64,000 nt of DNA, taken from the NCBI RefSeq assembly GCF_900109315.1, contig NZ_FOJC01000007.1:61359-125358 (forward strand), in the 5' to 3' direction. Below are positions 57,700-64,000 of the stretch, piece by piece. The DNA is from [Haemophilus] ducreyi (lineage in GTDB: Bacteria > Pseudomonadota > Gammaproteobacteria > Enterobacterales > Pasteurellaceae). The notes below the pieces were generated by a model. The model saw only the letters and a list, made by a program, of their open reading frames with translations, did no database searches and was not told where the DNA came from. Numbering within the stretch: position 1 is the stretch's first letter; every line of letters starts with the position of its first letter. The position numbers and the translations under genes were made by a program.

Positions 57700-58666
57700 A
57701 TGGCATATCAAACGGGTAACGCAAAAGACGTTAAGGAACTACTTAAAAAATTAAGTGAGTTTGCTCAAGGCTTAAAGTGGGTAGTAGATAAGTCGGAAGA
57801 TAATTTGCTGTGCTTACACAACGAGCAAGGCTACTGGTCGCTTATGTTTAAGCCTGAAGTTAATCAGTTGTTTACTTATGTGAATACCGGCTTCGATACC
57901 AGTAAAAAAGGCCATGAACAGCCCGGTTCATCAAGAGCGCACGCTTATCGTGAAATCGACACGGCAACCTCTCAGTTAGAAAAAGGCAATTATGCGTCTT
58001 ATGACTTTTTCGGCACGGCGCAATATTTACACGTTGTCGTGCAAATTGAAGCGGAAAAATTTCGGCATTTTGGCATTGGCACGTTAAACAAAGAAGGCAC
58101 TTATACCGGCGGTCAATATACCTATGGCACTTATATCACAAAGAACTACGCGCATTATCAAAATAGCGACCACGCTTACGGCTTTTCTAACGGGGCGCGT
58201 GGCAATCAAGCGGTTGTCCGTGCCGACGGTATCAGTGGCGATAAACGGACACCTTGGTATTTCGCTCCCGTAAATGTTTCAGATTATAAAGATTTGAGTA
58301 ATGCGGATAAAGGCAAATACCTGCTTACACTCGGCAGAGCGGCGATGACAACAGACGAAAATACTTATCATCCTGATGCCTTACTTGTCTATTACAGTCA
58401 ATCTAAGTTCGGGCAATCGTTAATACCGTGTCCACACAGCTTAATTGCACATGGTATTGATGGTATTTTTCGCCGTTTAGGTATTCTTGCAGATCGCTAT
58501 GAATGCACAATGGTTGTGTCTCTCGCCCCGTCAAATTCTGACCATCAATAGCGAGAAATGGATGATTATTCCGAGTGCGCAATATGACGTGCGTAATGAA
58601 AGTTATATTGAAAAAGGGAAAAACAACTCAGGGATTCAAGGCGTGGCTTATCGGATGGTTGAATAA
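57700..58666 (+). pseudogene. Phage virion-associated protein, second of a pair, frameshifted
   Basis: The first frame (283 codons, to 58551) starts MAYQTGNAKDVKELLKKLSE and ends out of homology at ...SLAPSNSDHQ. The natural C-terminus is in the next frame: QILTINSEKWMIIPSAQYDV then RNESYIEKGKNNSGIQGVAY and RMVE, stopping at 58664-58666 in a TAATG overlap with the next gene. Removing one C from CCCC (58526-58529) restores it. Confidence 0.75.
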
Positions 58667-60348
58667 TGGCAAATATCAATGGCTATATTGTAACAAGTGG
58701 TAAAAGCCTCGCGTCTAAAGATACCGCCTATTTAGACCGCTTGCCGATTTATCGTGGCAAAGCACGTATTGCTGCAAGCCTTATGCCGACAATGTCAGGC
58801 AAACTCCGGCAAGGCAAGTTATTAGATTTAGCTCAGTCGTTACAGGCTTATATTGCGCCGAACTACTACAGCGATTTATACAGCCGTGTGCTTGTGATTC
58901 CGCATACAGTTAATCTAGGCTCAATTTCAACTGAACAAGTGTTTGATGTGCACTTGTGGAATGCGAACCGACACACGGTCAATTTAACCAAGGTAGATAT
59001 ACAAGATGGCGAAGGCATTACGCTAACCGGCAATCAAACACCACTCACGCTACGCGCACTGGCACTTAAGAAGTGGACGGTTAAAGTCAGTATGAACGGT
59101 CCGGCGGAAATTGATTGCACAGTAACTTTTACGATTGCGGGCAAAAATCCGGTTACGTTGCGCATTATTGGCTCGCGCTCTACCGACTGGGAATTTTTCC
59201 CCGATTGGTCTGAAGACGTGACTGAAAAACTAGAGTTTTTAACGACCGTGCATCAATCAATTACCGGAGCGGAACAGCGTATTGCAAAACGTTTATCACC
59301 CCGTCGAACCTTTGAATTTAAAGTCTCTACCGTTGGAACAGAACGTCAGCGTTTAGAAAATATGCTCTATGCTTACGGCGCAAGAGTGTGGGCGTTGCCG
59401 ATTTTCACGCATCGAGTTTATTTGGCTAAGCCAACCAAACAAGGCGATAGAACCCTTTCACTCGCCACAACAGGCTTTGACTTTTATGTCGGAGGACGTG
59501 CGGTTTTGATGAACGGGAACAAACGTGAAATGGTGGATATTACTGGCATTGAGCCTGATAAGCTTGAAATAAAGCGCCCGTTATTGCATCGCTTTGATAC
59601 TCACACACAGATCTATCCGTTGCGCTCCGCCGTGCTGACCGATATGCCACAACTTACTCGTTTAAGTGATGGCGTGGCAACCGCACAAATTCGCCTGCAA
59701 ATTCACGAGCACAATGGCTATGCTGCCGATATTCGTCACTTGCCGACTTATCGTGGGCATCCCGTGTTAGAGCCAACCAGCGAATGGTCAGAAGATATTA
59801 CCGCACAATACTTGCGTTTGATTAAACAACTGGATAACGACACCGCCTTACCACATTACTTAGATACGGCGAAAAATGCGTTTCAGCTCACAAACCATCG
59901 TTTCTTGTTAAATGGGATTGACGCACAACACCAACTGCGCCAACTGTTTTACTACTTACGTGGCAGACAAAAAGCGATTTGGGTAGCAAGTTCGACATCA
60001 GATTTAACACTAGCAAACGATATTGTCGGCAAAAATCTCGATATTGAGCTGGTTTATTACACGACTTGCTTATTGAAACAGGCGGGACGGCAAGACATTC
60101 GCATTGAGTGTACCGACGGCAGCGTGCATTACCGCCGGATTTTAGCCGCAACGGTAAGCAACAACCAAACCGAACGGCTTGCACTGGATGGTGAAGTGTT
60201 AAATTTAAAGCGTGAACAAGTGGCTAAGATTTCTTTTCTGACACTCTCACGCTTAGAGAGCGACACGATTGACTGGAAGCACCACACTGATACGGTGGCA
60301 AGTGTGATGGTTAGCTTCCGAGGCTTACATGATGAACTCGAAGTTTAA
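58666..60348 (+). CDS. Phage tail protein
   Basis: 560 residues. YYSDLYSRVLVIPHTVNLGS and EQVFDVHLWNANRHTVNLTK lead a beta-rich protein with ITGAEQRIAKRLSPRRTFEF and RLENMLYAYGARVWALPIF. It resembles the large minor tail protein of D3112-like phages, found between tape measure and the BR0599-type gene. Intact as read. Confidence 0.75.
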   Translation: MANINGYIVTSGKSLASKDTAYLDRLPIYRGKARIAASLMPTMSGKLRQGKLLDLAQSLQAYIAPNYYSDLYSRVLVIPHTVNLGSISTEQVFDVHLWNANRHTVNLTKVDIQDGEGITLTGNQTPLTLRALALKKWTVKVSMNGPAEIDCTVTFTIAGKNPVTLRIIGSRSTDWEFFPDWSEDVTEKLEFLTTVHQSITGAEQRIAKRLSPRRTFEFKVSTVGTERQRLENMLYAYGARVWALPIFTHRVYLAKPTKQGDRTLSLATTGFDFYVGGRAVLMNGNKREMVDITGIEPDKLEIKRPLLHRFDTHTQIYPLRSAVLTDMPQLTRLSDGVATAQIRLQIHEHNGYAADIRHLPTYRGHPVLEPTSEWSEDITAQYLRLIKQLDNDTALPHYLDTAKNAFQLTNHRFLLNGIDAQHQLRQLFYYLRGRQKAIWVASSTSDLTLANDIVGKNLDIELVYYTTCLLKQAGRQDIRIECTDGSVHYRRILAATVSNNQTERLALDGEVLNLKREQVAKISFLTLSRLESDTIDWKHHTDTVASVMVSFRGLHDELEV

Positions 60349-60351
60349 TGA

Positions 60352-60390
60352 TTTAAACGACATTTAAACGATATTTAAAAAGGATTTAAA
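60352..60390 (+). repeat. Four tandem 11-bp ATTTAAA repeats
   Basis: ATTTAAACGAC, ATTTAAACGAT, ATTTAAAAAGG and ATTTAAAACGT in tandem (TTTAAA at 60352, 60363, 60374, 60385). It is the cleanest array of the family, running into the GTG start at 60393; AAAGG in unit three is the likely Shine-Dalgarno. Confidence 0.9.
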
Positions 60391-60392
60391 AC

Positions 60393-61201
60393 GTGAATTA
60401 TTTAGATAAAACCCATTCTGTTGCCGATGGTCAGCCCGTTACGCTTTATCAATTTACCCGCGGCGATGATGAAAAGATTTGGCGTTTTTGTGATGCTGAC
60501 CAAGACATTGTCGTAAACAATGAAAAATGGCTGGCAACCGCAATCAGTGATAGCGGTCGTCGCACGGGCGAGAATATCAATATTGTGCTACCGAGCAATA
60601 ACCCTGTGGCATTGCTGTATCGTGGTATGCCACCGAGCCAAACCGTTAAGGTGATGATTATGCGCTTGCATTATCAAGAACAAGAATTACGGGTAGTTTG
60701 GATTGGTACGATTATTGAAGCAAAACGCCCTGATGTACATAAGACGGAATTAGTTTCTGCGGGGCTATCTTCCACAATGCAAAGTGCGGGCTTGCGCTTA
60801 ACTTGGGGACGTAACTTCCCTTATACGCTCTACGATTACGATTGCAGAGTTAATCCGAAAAATTTTGCGGTTGCAGGTTTGGTGATTAAAGCGTTAAACG
60901 GGACAACACTCACCGTAGATGTGCCTGAAAATTTACCTGAAGGCTGGTTTAACACCAGCTTTATTGAGTGGACGGATAGTGACGGCGTGCGCGAAGTACG
61001 GGCGGTAACGGTACATAAAAATAACCAAATTACCCTAATGGGTGGTACACAAAAGCTGTCTGTTGGCACAACGATTAAGGTGTACCCCGGCTGTGACGGA
61101 CGGGCAACTACTTGCCTAAAAAATTTAACAATATGCTGAATTTCGGTGGTATTCCGCACATGCCGAATAAATCGCCTTATGATGGGTCACGGGTATTTTA
61201 A
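60393..61201 (+). pseudogene. BR0599-family tail protein, frameshifted at A6
   Basis: GTG start. TLYQFTRGDDEKIWRFCDAD and YDCRVNPKNFAVAG mark the DUF2163/BR0599 family, a tail-tip assembly protein. The first frame ends GCDGRATTCLKNLTIC. With one more A in the run at 61118-61123 it reads ...CLKKFNNMLNFGGIPHMPNK and ends GSRVF at 61201, as family members do. Confidence 0.82.
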
Positions 61202-61218
61202 TTTAAAAGGAGAACGTT

Positions 61219-61470
61219 ATGTTTGCAGCCATTGGTTGGGCGGTCGTTAAATATGTTGCAGTGCTTGCGGTCAGTTATTTATTAAATCAAGCGCTTGCGC
61301 CAAAACAACGTAGCGGACAAGGACCGGAAGCGGTTTCAAGCGACGAATGGAATTTCCCGCAAGCGAATGAAGGGACACCACAATGTGTGTTTTTCGGCGA
61401 TTGCTGGACAGAAGATTGGCAAGTATTAGCGCACGGTAACTATCGTACCACTGAAATTAAAAAAGGATAA
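61219..61470 (+). CDS. Small tail protein before the tip gene
   Basis: 83 residues. One hydrophobic span (VVKYVAVLAVSYLLNQAL), then EWNFPQANEGTPQCVFFGDC, which resembles the start of tail-tip/J-type proteins (xxGTPxxVxFGxxxxxxxxV). AAAGGAGAACG upstream. Confidence 0.7.
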   Translation: MFAAIGWAVVKYVAVLAVSYLLNQALAPKQRSGQGPEAVSSDEWNFPQANEGTPQCVFFGDCWTEDWQVLAHGNYRTTEIKKG

Positions 61471-61474
61471 GTAA

Positions 61475-61678
61475 ATGGTCATCACGATACAAGATATGCG
61501 CCGTGTGCATTTTTGCGCGGCAGGTGTACAAGCGTTCTTTGAGCGCGAGGGGTGGGATTTCAACGACTTTTTGCAAAATGGAATTGATTCTGAAAAATTC
61601 TTAGCCACCGGTAGCGTGTTTGCACGCAAATGCGTGACTGCCGCAAAACAAGCACAACAAACGAAAGGGGAAAAATAA
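61475..61678 (+). CDS. Small tail-region protein
   Basis: 67 residues: VITIQDMRRVHFCAAGVQAF, FEREGWDFNDFLQNGIDSEK. A similar small protein precedes the J-like gene in D3112-type phages. Function unknown. Its stop overlaps the next ATG. Confidence 0.72.
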   Translation: MVITIQDMRRVHFCAAGVQAFFEREGWDFNDFLQNGIDSEKFLATGSVFARKCVTAAKQAQQTKGEK

Positions 61679-62877
61679 TGGGTGGCAAACGCAAAGGCGG
61701 TGCGGTAACGGTCGGTTATCGTTACTACTGGGATATTCATTCGGGGCTGGGACGCGGACCGGTAGATGAGATTGTGGAGTTACGCATTGATGATAAATCG
61801 GCGTATGTCGGTAAGCCAGGAGAGCTAACGCATTCACAAGCGACTTATATTGACAAGCCAAACTTGTTCGGGGGTGAAAACACTGGTGGCGAAGGCGGTA
61901 TTCAAGGGCGGTTAGAGATTCTCATGGGTGAGCCTGACCAAAAACCAACGCAAATGCTAGTTAATCTGTTAAAGGGCAATCAAAACCCTGCTCCTGCCCA
62001 ACCGAATAACTCCCGCTTACGTAAGGCAGGACAACGCAAAAAACAGCAAGCTCAGCAAGACTTTTTCTCTGCTGGCAATGTGACTGAAAGCAATCTTGCA
62101 AAAGATGATTTGATTCCCGGCTTCCGCAGTATTGTTTCCACGGTGTTTAGCGGGCTGATTAGTTGTTATAACGCGTACCCGAAAAAACATAGTTACCGTG
62201 TGCGACGGGCATTAAAAGGCTGGTTTAACGGTACGGTGTGGTATCCGGAAAAATGCAAAATTATGTTACGCAACGACACGTTAAAAATGTCAGGACTGAC
62301 AAAAGAGCAAGAAGAAAATGCGCGTCAAATTCATGCTATGAACCCTGCGCATATCCTTGTTGAGTGTGCCACCAATAAAAGCTGGGGTGGCAAAAAGGAC
62401 TTAAGTGATCTTGATTTAGACAGCTACAAAAAAGCTGCAGACACGCTCTATGAAGAAGGCTTCGGATTGTGCTTACGCTACAATCGCCAAGGCTCGATTA
62501 AAGAGTTTATGCAACAGGTTATCGACCATATTGGCGCGGTGCAATACGACAACGTGGAAACAGGTAAGCAAGCCATTCGTTTATTGCGTAACGATTATAA
62601 CCCCGACGATTTGTCCACATTTCACTATGATAATGGGATTTTGATGGTGCAAGATGATGACAGCTCGGCAACCGATACAACAGCCAATCAAATTATCGTG
62701 AAATGGCGCGACCCGGTGACAAACCGTGAAGACCAAGCCATTGCGAATAATATTGCGTCTGTGCAAATGCACGGTGTTATCGCAAAAACCGTTGAATATA
62801 AAGGCGTGCCGACTTTTGATTTAGCCGCTCACCTTGCACAACGTGATTTAGAGATGGTCGCCAGCAGTTTAACATGA
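61678..62877 (+). pseudogene. J-like tail tip protein, N-terminal part
   Basis: 399 codons from MGGKRKGGAVTVGYRYYWDI, a typical start for the large tip protein of such phages. YYWDIHSGLGRGPVDEIVEL and ASIKEFMQQVIDHIGA-like stretches fit. It ends ...DLEMVASSLT-stop at the point where the next frame continues the same protein; a single missing base near 62868-62871 explains it. Confidence 0.78.
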
Positions 62878-64000
62878 AGATTGTGTTTGATATGCGTGCC
62901 AGCGAATTGAAACACGGCGATGTGTTTAAAGTACATTTACCGGAACGTGGAATTGAAAGTGCGGTTTTTCGTGTCGGTGCTATTGAAAATGGTAATGAAA
63001 GCGAGCTTATAGTGACTTGTATGCAAGATGTGTTCGGTTTACCGGCTGCAAATTACTCAACACAAAAAAGCGAGTCGCTTTATGTGCCGCCGGATTACAC
63101 CGCCAAGCCGATTAATGAGGCGCGATTACTTGAGGTACCGTATCACGTGTTACCACTGGTGTTAAGTGAAGCGGAGTTTGCATTTGTTAAACCGACCGAT
63201 TGTTTTGTGTGGAGCTTGGCAACTCAACCGAGCGCACTGTCGGTCGGTTATGAGATGTTAGTTGATGCGGGTGCCGGTTATACGCAAACGACGACCGGCT
63301 CATTTACACCGTATATCAAACTCGAAGAGCCTGCGACAGCGTACCAAACCACGTTTAAATTTAAGTTAGAGGGCGATTACGCAGCGTTACAGTACGCCGA
63401 AGCGGTTATGATTGACGATGAGATCATCAGAATTGATGCTGTGGATTTTAAAACTGGCACAATGACCGTAGGGCGCGGTTGTGCGGACACGATACCACAG
63501 GCGCATAAAGCTAACACTATTGTATGGTGCTATCTGCTTGCCGCCGGCACGGATGAAACAAAGTATACGGTAAACGAAATGCTCAAAGCCAAGTTATTAA
63601 CCCGTACACAGATTGAAACGCTCTCTGAAGATGCAGCTAGTGTATTAACACTAACCACACAGCAACGACAAGCGCGCCCTTACCCACCGGCAAATGTAAA
63701 AATAGACGGTGCATTTGTCGATAAGATTGCAGACAGTTCAGCGTTTACGCTTACATGGGCGCATCGAGATAGAGATATTCAAGCAGACCAACTTATTGCG
63801 CATACGGATGACAGTACTGCACTTGGGAAAGGTGTTAGCTATAAAATTGATTTAATGGATGGCGATAACATAGTGCGGTCAATTACAACGAATGGGACAG
63901 AATTTGTTTATCCGGATGAAGGCAAAACAGAAGGAGAACAATTTAGCAAACTGGCGTTCTACGCAGTAAAAGATAAGCTGACAAGCCTGTATCGCTATGA
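62874..64000 (+). CDS. J-like tail tip protein, continuation (partial)
   Basis: The frame is open from ATG 62874 to the right edge, at least 375 codons: MKIVFDMRASELKHGDVFKV, YVPPDYTAKPINEARLLEVP, VMIDDEIIRIDAVDF, TVGRGCADTIPQAHK and a fibronectin-like YPPANVKIDG... part. It is the second portion of the tip protein begun at 61678. The overlapping ATG may be fortuitous. The 3' end is outside the window. Confidence 0.8.
   Translation, partial: MKIVFDMRASELKHGDVFKVHLPERGIESAVFRVGAIENGNESELIVTCMQDVFGLPAANYSTQKSESLYVPPDYTAKPINEARLLEVPYHVLPLVLSEAEFAFVKPTDCFVWSLATQPSALSVGYEMLVDAGAGYTQTTTGSFTPYIKLEEPATAYQTTFKFKLEGDYAALQYAEAVMIDDEIIRIDAVDFKTGTMTVGRGCADTIPQAHKANTIVWCYLLAAGTDETKYTVNEMLKAKLLTRTQIETLSEDAASVLTLTTQQRQARPYPPANVKIDGAFVDKIADSSAFTLTWAHRDRDIQADQLIAHTDDSTALGKGVSYKIDLMDGDNIVRSITTNGTEFVYPDEGKTEGEQFSKLAFYAVKDKLTSLYRY

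Larger units (their letters stand above)
31578..64000. mobile_element. Mu-like transposable siphophage prophage (left part)
   Basis: The left end is placed at TGCAACAATTAG because oadA coding ends there, the end dinucleotide is TG as in Mu, and a repeated motif lies just inside. Gene order is Mu-type: repressor, ner, A, B, Gam, GemA, Mor, lysis, terminases, portal, MuF, gpG, protease/scaffold, capsid. The tail genes are of the D3112/B3 siphophage kind. No right end or target duplication is visible because the element leaves the window. Many genes carry nonsense or frameshift lesions. Confidence 0.93.

Overview
The window is a Pasteurellaceae chromosome carrying a transposable (Mu-like) prophage that runs off the right edge. 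Three things point to the family: gene content and order (truD-surE-yqaA-nlpD, yceD-rpmF-plsX-fabH, the yggL/yggT/yggU group), low GC, and DNA-uptake-signal sequences. In the host part I saw six ACAAGCGGT-type signals (the Actinobacillus pleuropneumoniae/Mannheimia type) and one AAGTGCGGT-type (Haemophilus influenzae type). The host is therefore probably in the Actinobacillus/Mannheimia/Bibersteinia branch; this is inference.

Host part, 1-31577. It begins with the end of miaA, then mutL, a YihY membrane protein, dtd, a ricin-lectin lipoprotein, nhaA, a phosphopantetheinyl transferase, cpdA and glnA. glnA converges on yidD-rnpA-rpmH. Next come a minus-strand block (nlpD, a LysM-only nlpD paralogue, yqaA, surE, truD), tpiA, a frameshifted manA, and the manXYZ mannose-type PTS operon with a CRP-like site upstream. 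A short YadA-type trimeric autotransporter follows, starting in five ATGAAA repeats. After it are a CNNM/CorC-type protein, yceD-rpmF-plsX-fabH-trmB, yggL, yggT-yggU, a tri-haem quinol peroxidase, yjdM and oadB.

Prophage, from about 31578 to beyond 64000. It interrupts oadA (oxaloacetate decarboxylase alpha chain), leaving only the biotin-carrier end next to oadB. The order is that of Mu-type phages: repressor (minus), Ner, transposase A, B, a run of small early genes with Gam, GemA and a Mor-type activator, then a lysis cassette (amidase, small membrane proteins, overlapping spanins), terminases, portal, MuF, gpG, protease, major capsid and head-completion genes. The tail genes (tube, chaperones, tape measure, BR0599 family, J-like tip) are those of long non-contractile tails, as in the D3112/B3 transposable siphophages.

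The prophage looks defective as written. The transposase has an in-frame TAG and the large terminase an in-frame TAA. The portal, one tail protein, the BR0599 protein and the J-like protein each need a single-base indel to read through. The gp36 homologue has no start codon, and the tape-measure gene seems to have lost its 5' end. Some indels lie in homopolymers and could be sequencing errors; the two nonsense codons cannot be explained that way.

The least explained signals are four. (1) A family of 11-bp-spaced TTTAAA repeats sits just upstream of several phage genes. (2) A 77-nt tRNA-like element lies antisense after the MuF gene. (3) A six-residue motif recurs six times in the capsid protease/scaffold protein, with different synonymous codons each time. 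(4) The Shine-Dalgarno of the lysis amidase lies inside a terminator-like hairpin.
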